Assembly (NCBI GenBank): GCA_013697055.1
Contig: JACCXK010000250.1
Coordinates: 1-54,135, forward strand
Direction: 5' to 3'
DNA: 54,135 nucleotides
DNA from: Alphaproteobacteria bacterium
Lineage (GTDB): Bacteria; Pseudomonadota; Alphaproteobacteria; Micropepsales; Micropepsaceae
The notes below the pieces were generated by a model. The model ran no database searches. It was not told where the DNA came from and was given only the letters and a program-made list of their open reading frames with translations. A program made the position numbers and the translations under genes. The stretch's first letter is position 1; every line of letters starts with the position of its first letter. Of this stretch, positions 20,148 to 28,399 are shown piece by piece.

Positions 20148-21419
20148 ATGACGGTTTCCGACATCGCGCGCACCAACGGGTTTCGGGCGCCCGCATGGGC
20201 AGGCACGGTGCTGCGCTATGGCGCGTCGGCGGCGGGCCCGGTGGCAGTCTCGGCCGCCCATTTCATCGCTTCACTGATCTTCCTGCGCGGGCTTCCCGCG
20301 CAGGAGTTCGGCCTGTTCTCTTTTGTCATGGTGGTGGTGTCGTTCGGCATGAGCCTGAACGTGTCGCTGATCGTGGTGCCCATCACCCGCAACCTGGTGA
20401 CCGGCGAAGCGGTGCCGCGCAAGATCTGCTTCCAGATGAACTGGCTGGTGTGCGGCGGCTTCGGCCTTGTGCTGTTCGCAGCCCTTCTGGCCGGCGGTGC
20501 GCCGCTGCGCGAAGCGGGCCTGTTGGCGCTGTTCGCCGGCGCCTTCACCTTTCGCTGGTTCTCGCGCTGCGTCGCCTATGTCAACGGCCGCATGGCCAAT
20601 GCCATCACCTCCGACATCACCTATAGCCTGCTGGTGATCGGGACGCTGGGCATCCTCGCCCTGACGCAGCATGTGAACTTCACCCTGGGCAGCGAGATGA
20701 TGCTGCTATCGGCGCTGGCGGCGCTGGTGCCTTTCGGCGCCGGCTTTTTCCGCGAGCAGGTGGCGGCACTGCGCGGCAATCCCTTGGCCTATTGGCCGGT
20801 GTTCAAGGATCTCACCCGCTGGTCGCTGATGGGTGTGATCCTCACCGAGCTGACGGTGAACGCCCATGCGTACTTGGTCACCTTCATCGCCGGGCCCGAC
20901 GCCTTCGCGCTGCTGGCGCTGGGCATGCTGTTGATGCGGCCCGCCGCCCTGATGCAGTCTGCCCTGCCCGACCTGGAACGCCCCGCCATGTCGCGCGCCA
21001 TCGCCGCCAAGAACATGGACGCGCTGTCGCGCATCCAGCGCCATTTCACCTTCGGGCTGGGTGCTGCTTGGGCCGGCAACATGCTGCTCTGCGCCGCACT
21101 GCTGCTGTTCTTCCCCGCCCTGCTGCTGAAGAAAGGCTATGCCCTGCACGATGTGATCGTGGTGGCGCTGGTCTCCGCCCTGATCATGGCGATCCGCGCC
21201 CTGCGCACGCCGTTTGCCGTGTTGCTGCAGGCGGCGGGACAGTTCAAGCAACTGGCCGGCATCGGCACGGTATCGGCCGTGATCTCCGTCGCCGTCACCC
21301 TGGTGTTGCTGATGGCCTTCGGTCCCGTCCCTTCGCTGGGCGGTATCGTGCTGGGCGAATTGGTGATCCTGCTCAAGGTGCGCACCATGGCGAGCGACTG
21401 GAAGCACGCCAATGCGTGA
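20148..21419 (+). CDS. Wzx-type polysaccharide flippase
   Basis: 423 residues, about twelve membrane segments, starting seven bases after the GT26 gene. N-terminal TVLRYGASAAGPVAVSAAHFIASLIFLRGLPAQEFGLFSF resembles the start of oligosaccharide flippases (MATE/MOP superfamily), with further helix pairs to the end. It should flip undecaprenyl-linked repeat units to the periplasmic face. Assignment rests on hydrophobicity, N-terminal pattern and the surrounding genes. It overlaps the following GT2 gene by 8 bases. Confidence 0.83.
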   Translation: MTVSDIARTNGFRAPAWAGTVLRYGASAAGPVAVSAAHFIASLIFLRGLPAQEFGLFSFVMVVVSFGMSLNVSLIVVPITRNLVTGEAVPRKICFQMNWLVCGGFGLVLFAALLAGGAPLREAGLLALFAGAFTFRWFSRCVAYVNGRMANAITSDITYSLLVIGTLGILALTQHVNFTLGSEMMLLSALAALVPFGAGFFREQVAALRGNPLAYWPVFKDLTRWSLMGVILTELTVNAHAYLVTFIAGPDAFALLALGMLLMRPAALMQSALPDLERPAMSRAIAAKNMDALSRIQRHFTFGLGAAWAGNMLLCAALLLFFPALLLKKGYALHDVIVVALVSALIMAIRALRTPFAVLLQAAGQFKQLAGIGTVSAVISVAVTLVLLMAFGPVPSLGGIVLGELVILLKVRTMASDWKHANA

Positions 21420-22314
21420 CAGCGTCATCATCTGTATCCCGACCTTTAAACGCCCGAAAATGCTGGCGCGTCTGCTGGACAAGGTCGCCGCGCTGGAAAC
21501 GGACGCCGATGTGTCCGTGCTGGTGGCCGACAATGACGCCGAGGGCCAGGCCGGGTTCGACCTGTGCAACGCCATGCAAGGCTATCGCTGGCCGCTGACA
21601 GCGGTGATCGCGGAAAAGCGCGGCATCGCCCAGGTGCGCAACACATTGATTGAACATGCGTTGAAAACCGACGCTCGCTTCATCGCCATGATCGATGATG
21701 ACGAATGGCCGCAAAAGGACTGGATCAGCCAGTTCCTGAAGGGCGCGCATGAAACCCGGGCCGATGTGCTGCAAGGCTCCATCCTGTTCGGACAGGAGAG
21801 CGCCGCCGACGGCCATGGCGACATCCGCCGCCCCACCGGCCCGATTGCCATGCTGCAGGGCGCCGGCAACCTGCTTATTCGCCGCGCCGTGCTGACCGAA
21901 ATGACCGCGCCCTGGTTCGATCCCCAGTTCGCCTTGTCGGGCGGCGAGGACCAGGACTTCTTTTTCCGCCTGCAACGCGCCGGCAAGCGTTTCGCGTGGG
22001 TTGACGAGGCCCGCGCCCATGGCGATGTGCCCGACACCCGCGCCAACTTGGGCTGGCTGCTGCGCCGGGCTTATTCGGTGGGCAATTCCGACATGCGCGT
22101 GCTGCTCAAGCACCAGCCCGGCCCCGCCCGCCTGGCCGCCGAAATCATGAAAATCGCAGGCTCACTCTTGTTGTCGCCGCCGGCCGCCGCCATCCTCGCG
22201 ATTAGCCCGAATCGCAGGGCCATCCCGCTGCAGAAGCTTTTCCGCGCGGCGGGAAAGCTCAGCGCGATGTTCGGTGCGCGCTACAACGAGTATGCCGTGG
22301 TCCATGGCGAATGA
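21412..22314 (+). CDS. Glycosyltransferase family 2
   Basis: 300 residues overlapping the flippase gene by 8 bases. GT-A fold: VIICIPTFKRPKMLARLL, nucleotide-binding VLVADND (Asp40, Asp42), then IAEKRGIAQVRNTLIEHAL and the metal-binding stretch IDDDEWP (Asp95-97). LSGGEDQDFFFRLQRAGKRFAWVDEA provides the likely catalytic base region. A C-terminal hydrophobic segment (about 245-265) suggests membrane association. It would add one sugar of the EPS repeat unit in the cytoplasm; donor and linkage are not visible. Confidence 0.92.
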   Translation: MRDSVIICIPTFKRPKMLARLLDKVAALETDADVSVLVADNDAEGQAGFDLCNAMQGYRWPLTAVIAEKRGIAQVRNTLIEHALKTDARFIAMIDDDEWPQKDWISQFLKGAHETRADVLQGSILFGQESAADGHGDIRRPTGPIAMLQGAGNLLIRRAVLTEMTAPWFDPQFALSGGEDQDFFFRLQRAGKRFAWVDEARAHGDVPDTRANLGWLLRRAYSVGNSDMRVLLKHQPGPARLAAEIMKIAGSLLLSPPAAAILAISPNRRAIPLQKLFRAAGKLSAMFGARYNEYAVVHGE

Positions 22315-23599
22315 GTACGCTCTAGCTTACGCCCCTCCCCGCGAGATTGACCGCAGCCTGCTGCCGGTCCTGGCCTTTATCGGGCTGCTGCTGCTGATCT
22401 TTGTCGGGCTCGACGCATTCTCGCCGCCGCCGCTGGTGGCGCAGTTCGGCGGCGTGCGCGAAGCCTCGCGCAGCGACGCGCTGCGCCAGGTCGCCTATCT
22501 GAGCGTGGCCGCCATGATCGGCATCGCCGCCCTGCAGCGTTTCGGCATCGGCATGTTGCGCGCCGTGCCTGTCAGCATGGGATTGCTTTTGGCCTGGTGC
22601 CTGTCCAGCGCCCTTTGGGCGCCCGAATCCAGCATCGTGCTGCGCCGCGCCGGGTTGGAAGTGATCGTGGTGGTGTCGCTGATGCTCAGCGTCGAGACCA
22701 TCGGCCCGATGCGCGCCTTCACCATCTGGCGCTGGATCTTGGCGGCGGTGCTGCTGGTCAATTTCCTGTCCATCCCGCTGATCCCCGCGGCCCGCCATGC
22801 CGCCGGCGAGATCGATCCGGCACTGGTGGGCAACTGGCGCGGGCTTTACGGCCACAAGAATGTCGCCGGCGCGGTCTGCGCCATCACCGCCATGCTGTTC
22901 CTGTTCACGCGCAACGGCGCGCGCAACTGGATGGGCATCGCCATCGCCCTGGCGGCGTGCCTGTTCCTGGCCATGACCCATTCCAAGTCCTCCGCCGGTT
23001 TCCTAGTGGTCGCGCTGGGGTGCGGACTTTTGTATCACCATGGCTGGCGCGACGGCCTCAGCCGCGCCGTGCTGGTGACAGGTGCCGCTCTTCTGGTCGT
23101 GGTGCTGGCGGTCTTTGTGCTGCTGGATGCCGACGCCCTCGCCCGCAAGCTGGAAGACCCCAGTGAATTCACCGGCCGCTCGGCGATCTGGGCGGCGGAG
23201 CTGCACTATATCGCCGATCATCCGCTGCTGGGTTCGGGCTTCGGCACTTTCACCGACACCAAGAGCCAGTCACCGCTGCACAATTATGTCAGCGGCTCCT
23301 GGGTGGATGCGGTCAGCCACGGCCATAACGGTTACCTGCAAGTGCTTGTCACCATCGGCGGCATCGGCTTTGCGCTGACCGTGCTGGCCGCCATGGTGGC
23401 GCCGATGCGCCGCTTCTGGGCCCTGGATCATGGCGACGCTTTCAAGCCCATGCTGATGGCCCTGTTCGTCTTCTCCATCCTGCACAATTTCATGGAAAGC
23501 GATTTCCTGGAGGGCGACGGCGTCACCTGGGTATCGCTTTTGCTGGTCATCGCGGCGCTGAACGCCGCGGCGCGGCGCCATTCATTAACGAGCCGCTAA
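22304..23599 (+). CDS. Wzy-type polymerase / O-antigen ligase family protein
   Basis: 431 residues from ATG 22304, overlapping the GT2 gene by 11 bases; ATG 22292 and 22274 are in-frame alternatives. About eleven membrane segments. PF04932-type features: YGHKNVAGAVCAI, HSKSSAGFL, GRSAIWAAELHYIADHPLLGSGFG, a large periplasmic loop, and SHGHNGYLQVLVTIGGIG. This would polymerise flipped repeat units in the periplasm. With Wzx upstream and a Wzc-like protein downstream, polymerase is preferred over ligase. Confidence 0.87.
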   Translation: MANEYALAYAPPREIDRSLLPVLAFIGLLLLIFVGLDAFSPPPLVAQFGGVREASRSDALRQVAYLSVAAMIGIAALQRFGIGMLRAVPVSMGLLLAWCLSSALWAPESSIVLRRAGLEVIVVVSLMLSVETIGPMRAFTIWRWILAAVLLVNFLSIPLIPAARHAAGEIDPALVGNWRGLYGHKNVAGAVCAITAMLFLFTRNGARNWMGIAIALAACLFLAMTHSKSSAGFLVVALGCGLLYHHGWRDGLSRAVLVTGAALLVVVLAVFVLLDADALARKLEDPSEFTGRSAIWAAELHYIADHPLLGSGFGTFTDTKSQSPLHNYVSGSWVDAVSHGHNGYLQVLVTIGGIGFALTVLAAMVAPMRRFWALDHGDAFKPMLMALFVFSILHNFMESDFLEGDGVTWVSLLLVIAALNAAARRHSLTSR

Positions 23600-23624
23600 C
23601 GGGCGCAGTCCTAGACTGGCGGCC

Positions 23625-24596
23625 ATGTCGGCACCGTTCTTCAGCGTCATCATTCCGGTCTATAACCGCAAGCTCGCCCTGGTCCGCGCCATCGAATCCG
23701 TGCGCGCCCAGACCTGCCAGGATTTCGAAATCGTGGTGGTGGATGACGGCTCTCACGACGATCCGGGCGCCGCAGTGGCGGCCCTTGGCGATCCGCGCAT
23801 TCGCTTTTACCGCCAAGACAATGGCGGCGGGGGCAAGGCGCGCAACACCGCCATCGACCACGCCTGCGGCCGCTTCATCGCACCCTTGGATTCCGACGAC
23901 ATCTTCCTGCAGCATCACCTGGCCAGCATGAAAGCCTTGCTGGAACATAGTAGCGGCACGGTCGGATATGCACGGGTGCAGGTGGACCGTGGGCACGGCC
24001 GCGTTTTCTTGAAACCGCCGCGCGCCATCCGCGCAGGCGAAGACATGGCGACTTATCTGTTGTGCGACCGCGGTTTTGTACCAACCATCACCGTGGTGGT
24101 GCCGCGCGAAGCGGCCGCGCGGGTGCGCTATGCCGAAAATCTGCGCCCCGCCGAGGATACCGATTTCGCCATCCGCCTGGCGCTGGACGGCTATCAATTC
24201 CGCATGCTGGAAGAGGCCGGCGCGGTGTGGCAGGACGGTTTCGATCCTACCCGTGTCTCCGCCAGCGCGGGCGGCGCCAAGCTGGGCGCCTGGCTGGAAA
24301 AAATGCGCCCCCACATTCCCTCCCTCGCCTATCATGGCGCACGCGGCTGGGCCTATGCCAAGCTGGTAGCGCCCAAGCATCCGCTGCTGGCGCTGTCGCT
24401 TTATCTCAACGCCGTGCTGCGGGGCTGCTATCGACCCTCGCTGGCAGGGGTCATTTTCCTGCAGATATTCCTGGGGCGGGGCGCCTATCGCCGCCTGGCC
24501 GATCGTGCCATCGGCTGGTTGCGCATCGGCATCGTGGAGCGCGAGGAAAAGGCGCCCTCTTCGAAACAAGGTTCACGCAAGCTGGAGCGGGCGTGA
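23625..24596 (+). CDS. Glycosyltransferase family 2
   Basis: 323 residues. Clear GT-A domain at the N-terminus: FFSVIIPVYNRKLALVRAI, VVVDDGS (Asp40, Asp41), GGGGKARNTAI, and LDSDDIF (89-94). AEDTDFAIRLALDGYQF holds the likely base. The C-terminal 100 residues contain hydrophobic stretches (HPLLALSLYLNAVLRG, LAGVIFLQIFLGRGAY), suggesting membrane association. It would act on the lipid-linked repeat unit. Its stop overlaps the GTG of the GH10 gene (GTGA), so the glycanase is translationally coupled to a synthesis enzyme. Confidence 0.92.
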   Translation: MSAPFFSVIIPVYNRKLALVRAIESVRAQTCQDFEIVVVDDGSHDDPGAAVAALGDPRIRFYRQDNGGGGKARNTAIDHACGRFIAPLDSDDIFLQHHLASMKALLEHSSGTVGYARVQVDRGHGRVFLKPPRAIRAGEDMATYLLCDRGFVPTITVVVPREAAARVRYAENLRPAEDTDFAIRLALDGYQFRMLEEAGAVWQDGFDPTRVSASAGGAKLGAWLEKMRPHIPSLAYHGARGWAYAKLVAPKHPLLALSLYLNAVLRGCYRPSLAGVIFLQIFLGRGAYRRLADRAIGWLRIGIVEREEKAPSSKQGSRKLERA

Positions 24597-25675
24597 TTTC
24601 ACGCCGTGCGATGCTGACTGCAGGCGCCAGCGCACTGGCCTTTCCCGCATCCGCGCAGGATATGCGCAGCCTGAAGGCCATTGCCGCCGCCAAGGGTTTT
24701 GTCTTTGGCAGCGCCGCCGCCAGTTATGAATTGAAGGACGGCGATTTCGCGCCCCTGCTGGCGCGCGAGGCCGCCCAGCTGGTGCCCGAATATGAAATGA
24801 AGCGCGATGCGCTGGAAACAAAGCCCGGCTTTTACGACTTTGCCGCCCTGGATTCCCTGTTCGCCTTCGCCGCCAAAAACCGCCTCTCCATGCGCGGCCA
24901 TACGCTGTGCTGGTATTACGCCAATCCGCCCTGGCTTGTGTCGATGCTGGCGGCCAAGCGGGACGAAAAGCTTCTGACCAGCCACATCCAGACGGTGCTG
25001 CGGCGCTATCCCATGGATTCGGTGGATGTGGTCAACGAAGCGCTGGCGCCGCCCGGCACCGCAGCCCGCGCCGACAGCCTGCGCCCTTCGCTATGGCTCG
25101 ATGCCTTCGGCCCCGGTTATATCGACATGGCGTTCCATGCCGCGCGCGCCGCCGATCCCAAGGTCAAGCTGGTCTATAACGACTGGGGCTTTGAGCAGGG
25201 CGCGGCTGAAAATGACCGCTTTCGCAGCGCCACCTTGCGCCTGCTGGACGGGATGCTGAAGCGGAAGACCCCGATCGACGCCCTGGGTATCCAGGGCCAC
25301 CTCTCCGCCTTCGGCAACAGGATCGACCAGCGCAAGCTGCGCGCCTTTCTGCAGGAAATCCGTGACCGCGGCCTGATCATCCTGATCACCGAACTGGATG
25401 TCGATGACACGGGCGGGCCTCACGACAGTGTTTCGCGCGATCGGGCCGTGGCGGATGAAGCGAGGCGTTTCCTGGACGTGGCGCTGGACAATCCCGCCAC
25501 GCAAGCGGTGCTGACCTGGAACCTGTCGGACCGCTATGTCGATCCGCCTGACGAATGGAAGCTCAAGCTGCTGGGCTGGCGCCTGCGCAAGACGCCGTAT
25601 AACGCGCAAATGCGGCGCAAGCCGCTTTGGAACGCCATGGCTCAAGCCTTCTCAGACCGTAGAATCTTTTATTGA
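24593..25675 (+). CDS. Glycoside hydrolase family 10 (xylanase-like) encoded in EPS operon
   Basis: 360 residues from GTG 24593 (GGAG eight bases upstream), overlapping the GT2 stop as GTGA. The N-terminus MISRRAMLTAGASALAFPASAQ is a twin-arginine-like export signal. GH10 motifs: SMRGHTLCWYYANPPWL, acid/base Glu149 in DVVNEAL, KLVYNDWGFEQ, LGIQGHLSAF and nucleophile Glu267 in LITELDVDD. GH10 enzymes cleave beta-1,4-xylan and related beta-glycans. Inside this locus the likely target is the EPS itself, for trimming chains, clearing the periplasm or releasing polymer. The last 14 codons recur degenerately about 105 bases downstream. Confidence 0.9.
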   Translation: MISRRAMLTAGASALAFPASAQDMRSLKAIAAAKGFVFGSAAASYELKDGDFAPLLAREAAQLVPEYEMKRDALETKPGFYDFAALDSLFAFAAKNRLSMRGHTLCWYYANPPWLVSMLAAKRDEKLLTSHIQTVLRRYPMDSVDVVNEALAPPGTAARADSLRPSLWLDAFGPGYIDMAFHAARAADPKVKLVYNDWGFEQGAAENDRFRSATLRLLDGMLKRKTPIDALGIQGHLSAFGNRIDQRKLRAFLQEIRDRGLIILITELDVDDTGGPHDSVSRDRAVADEARRFLDVALDNPATQAVLTWNLSDRYVDPPDEWKLKLLGWRLRKTPYNAQMRRKPLWNAMAQAFSDRRIFY

Positions 25676-25738
25676 ATGGTCGCGCCGGACGGCCCTGCGC
25701 GGCTGCGCCGCTCCGGGTCGCCGGTCGCTCCCGGGGAT

Positions 25739-25797
25739 GCGATGGCGCAAGCCTTCGCGGGACGAAAAATCTCTTTCTGATTTTATGGTCGCGCCGG
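25739..25797 (+). pseudogene. Relic copy of the GH10 gene 3' end
   Basis: Bases 25739-25780 read AMAQAFAGRKISF plus stop, matching AMAQAFSDRRIFY plus stop at the end of the GH10 gene (25634-25675). The flank ATGGTCGCGCCGG follows both stops, after 0 and 4 extra bases. Upstream of these codons the second copy does not resemble GH10. It is best read as a remnant of a duplicated 3' end; it is not an intact gene. Confidence 0.6.
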
Positions 25798-25810
25798 CAA
25801 GCCGGACGCT

Positions 25811-27013
25811 CTAGGCGACCTTGCGAGCCTTGCTCGCGGTCTTGACCAAGTGCGCCGTCAGCCGCGGCGCGGCATATTCCGCGCCCACCATGAAGCGCAT
25901 CGGCGGGCCGAAGGTGTTGGCCGCCAGAATGCCCACGGCATAGAGGCCCGGCGCACTGGTCTCGAAATTGTCGGACAGGCGCGGCGCATGCTCCAGATGG
26001 GAAATCTGATCACGCAGGTCCGATGCCAAGAAGGGAAGCCGGCGAAGGTCGGGCTTGAAGCCGGTGCCGGCAATGATGTGATCGGCAGCGATCTCGATGC
26101 GGCCGCCCTCGCTGTTGCGGGCAACCAGCACGGCGCGGTCCCCTTCGGCGCGCGCGCCTTCGATGCCATGGCCCAGATACTGCTGCGCCGTCAGCTTGCC
26201 GCGCATATACCAGCCGGATTCCGGTCCGAGATGGCGCTTGATGGCGCGCAGGCGCAGGGCGTCCGGCATGCGGCGGAACAGGCGCGGCGCATTGGTGCAC
26301 AGGAAGGAACGCCAGCCCGGGCCGATGCCGCTGGAGGGATGGGTGATGGCGCGAAGCCAGGACACCGCGTCCGGATCGGGAGGGGTGTGGAACTGGATTT
26401 CAGGAACGCGCGTCAACAAAGCGACATCGACGCCATCTTGCTGCGCCATCACCGCCGCGTTTACCGCAGACGCGCCCGCGCCCAGCACCAGCACGCGCTT
26501 GCCGGAGAACTGGGTCAGCTCCCGATGGCCAAAGGAATGGGACAGCAGCTCGCGCGGAAGGGCGCTGAGCGAAGCGGGAATATTCTGGAACCACGGAATG
26601 CCGACGGCCAGCACGACATTGGCCGCTTCCAGGCTCATCCCATTGTCCAGCCACAGGGTGAAGCCACGGCTGCTTTTGGCGACCGAGATCACCTGATGTT
26701 CTTCCAGGCTGGGCACGTAGCGCTTCTGGAACCAGCTGGAATAGTCCACGAACACCGACAGCGGTACGGGAATATATTCATCGTCATAGTCCACGCCGCC
26801 TTCGGCGCACCACGCCTTGAGCGTGGAGGCGGGATCGGGCGAAGACAGGTTGGAGGCAAAGCCATCCGACTTCAGCATCATGCCCTTGGGCATGTTCTGG
26901 CGCCAACTGGTCAGCGGCTTGCCGAAAATGCGGAAGTCCGCGCCGGCCGCATTCAGATGCGCGGCCAGTGAAAGGCCATAGGGGCCTGCGCCGATAATGG
27001 CGGTATCAATCAC
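25811..27013 (-). CDS. FAD-dependent NAD(P)-binding oxidoreductase (monooxygenase-like)
   Basis: 400 residues. An N-terminal FAD dinucleotide-binding motif IIGAGPYGLSLAAHL (GAGPYG at 8-13) and a second motif VLVLGAGASAVNAAV (178-183) for NAD(P)H mark a two-dinucleotide flavoprotein resembling lysine/ornithine N-monooxygenase and flavin-monooxygenase-like proteins. AGTGFKPDLR and GLYAVGILAANTFGPPMRFMVGAEYAA complete the FAD domain. It is opposite in direction to the EPS operon and divergent from the ATP-grasp gene. Substrate unknown; it could oxidise a small molecule that the ATP-grasp enzyme then couples, or modify the polymer. Confidence 0.83.
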   Translation of the reverse strand: MIDTAIIGAGPYGLSLAAHLNAAGADFRIFGKPLTSWRQNMPKGMMLKSDGFASNLSSPDPASTLKAWCAEGGVDYDDEYIPVPLSVFVDYSSWFQKRYVPSLEEHQVISVAKSSRGFTLWLDNGMSLEAANVVLAVGIPWFQNIPASLSALPRELLSHSFGHRELTQFSGKRVLVLGAGASAVNAAVMAQQDGVDVALLTRVPEIQFHTPPDPDAVSWLRAITHPSSGIGPGWRSFLCTNAPRLFRRMPDALRLRAIKRHLGPESGWYMRGKLTAQQYLGHGIEGARAEGDRAVLVARNSEGGRIEIAADHIIAGTGFKPDLRRLPFLASDLRDQISHLEHAPRLSDNFETSAPGLYAVGILAANTFGPPMRFMVGAEYAAPRLTAHLVKTASKARKVA

Positions 27014-27146
27014 GACTTTGCCCCACAGAACCTTATCGGTGTCCCAATTTGAAACGCTATTGCTGAATTGCCTGCCTGAATTGTCTGTAAGTTAGCATCC
27101 AAGACGTTCACCGATGGTTGACGACGAGCGCATTAAACTTCCCGTC
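27014..27146. promoter_or_regulatory. Divergent promoter region of FAD oxidoreductase and ATP-grasp genes
   Basis: It contains a direct repeat CTGAATTG at 27063-27070 and 27076-27083, 13 bases start to start. The region is AT-richer than the flanking genes. The repeat could be an activator or repressor half-site pair; no regulator gene is adjacent. Confidence 0.35.
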
Positions 27147-28292
27147 ATGTCCGCGCACGTTCTGCTTGTTACAACCACGAGCTGGCCTTTTCCGGCCCAG
27201 CTTGCGGCCGCCTTTGCCGGCACCGGCGCGCAAGTCGAAGCCCTGTGCCCGCCCAGCGCCATGCTGGCGCTGTCGTGTCATCCCGTGCGGCTGCATCGCT
27301 ACAATCCCATGACCGCGATGGACTCGCTGGCGCGCGCCACCGCTGCCGCGCGCCCTGACATGATCATTCCCTGCGACGACCAGGCGGCCAAGATGGTGAC
27401 CCGGACCCGCGGCCGCACCGCCATCGGCCGCATGGAATTTCTGGACGCCGCCGCCGGATGCGGCGCGCCGGTCCCCGCCTCGCTGGCGCTGGAAAATGAA
27501 GGCCAGCTGGAAGACGCCATGCACCGGCTGGGCCTGCCGCTGGTCATCAAATCCGATCACAGCTGGGGCGGCGAAGGCGTGGTAATCGCCGTAACCCGCG
27601 ACGAGGCGCGCACCGCCTTCCACCGCATGAGCAACCCTTCACGGCTGCGCGACATGGCCCGCGCCCTGCGCGGCCGGGGCACGCATTTTCTCACCCGCGC
27701 CCTTGCGCCCGCAGGGGCCCGCATCAGCGCTCAGGCCTTTGTCGAAGGCGTGCCGGCCACCAGCTCCATCGCCTGCTGGCAGGGCGAGGTGGTGGGCGCC
27801 CATCATTTCGATGTCGTGCTGTCCAGCACACCGACCAGTCCCGCCAGCGTGATTGCCGCCGTGCCATGCCCCCAGATGGCGGCGTCGGCCAAGGCGGTGG
27901 TGCGCGCGCTCAATCTGTCCGGGCTGATTGGCCTCGACTACATCCGCGATACACGCGGCCAGGTGCACCTGCTGGAAATGAATGCCCGCGCCACACCCAC
28001 CGCGCATCTGGCGCTGGATGAAGACCTGCCCGCATCGCTGCTGAAGGCTGCGGGCCTGCCGGCCCGGACCCGGCCGCCGGTCACGGACGCCTCGGAAATC
28101 GCGCTTTTCCCCCGCGAATGGCTGCGCGATCCCGCCAGTCCCTGGCTGGCCCGCGCCTTCCATGACGTGCCCTGGGACGACCCCAAGGTGGTGCGGGCCT
28201 GTGTCCGCAACGCCCCGGCAGCGGCCCAAGCCATGCTGGAAAGCACCCAGGAGCCGGCTTTAACCTCAAAAAGCCCGGTTTTCGGGACCTGA
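27147..28292 (+). CDS. ATP-grasp family ligase
   Basis: 381 residues from ATG 27147; ATG 27114 in frame would add 11 polar residues and cannot be excluded, and neither has a strong ribosome-binding site. N-terminal pre-ATP-grasp fold (HVLLVTTTSWPFPAQLAAAFAG), then LPLVIKSDHSWGGEGVVIAV as the nucleotide-binding lysine and Gly-rich loop, and LIGLDYIRDTRGQVHLLEMNARATP with the Mg-binding Glu/Asn pair. Such enzymes couple a carboxylate to an amine or thiol via an acyl phosphate. Placement between the glycanase and the co-polymerase suggests it makes or attaches a non-sugar substituent. The substrate is unknown. Confidence 0.82.
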   Translation: MSAHVLLVTTTSWPFPAQLAAAFAGTGAQVEALCPPSAMLALSCHPVRLHRYNPMTAMDSLARATAAARPDMIIPCDDQAAKMVTRTRGRTAIGRMEFLDAAAGCGAPVPASLALENEGQLEDAMHRLGLPLVIKSDHSWGGEGVVIAVTRDEARTAFHRMSNPSRLRDMARALRGRGTHFLTRALAPAGARISAQAFVEGVPATSSIACWQGEVVGAHHFDVVLSSTPTSPASVIAAVPCPQMAASAKAVVRALNLSGLIGLDYIRDTRGQVHLLEMNARATPTAHLALDEDLPASLLKAAGLPARTRPPVTDASEIALFPREWLRDPASPWLARAFHDVPWDDPKVVRACVRNAPAAAQAMLESTQEPALTSKSPVFGT

Positions 28293-28399
28293 CCGGCCCG
28301 TCCGCCCCACGGCGTTAACCATTCGTCAGGCACCCCCCGGTAAAAGTTAAAGCCTTGGGGGGCTTAAGATTCGCCGCCCTCAGAGGGCTGCTCGCACGA

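Noticed and set aside
24062..24592. 177-codon N-terminal extension of the GH10 gene
   Set aside because: It is an out-of-frame reading of the preceding GT2 gene; the export signal starts at GTG 24593.
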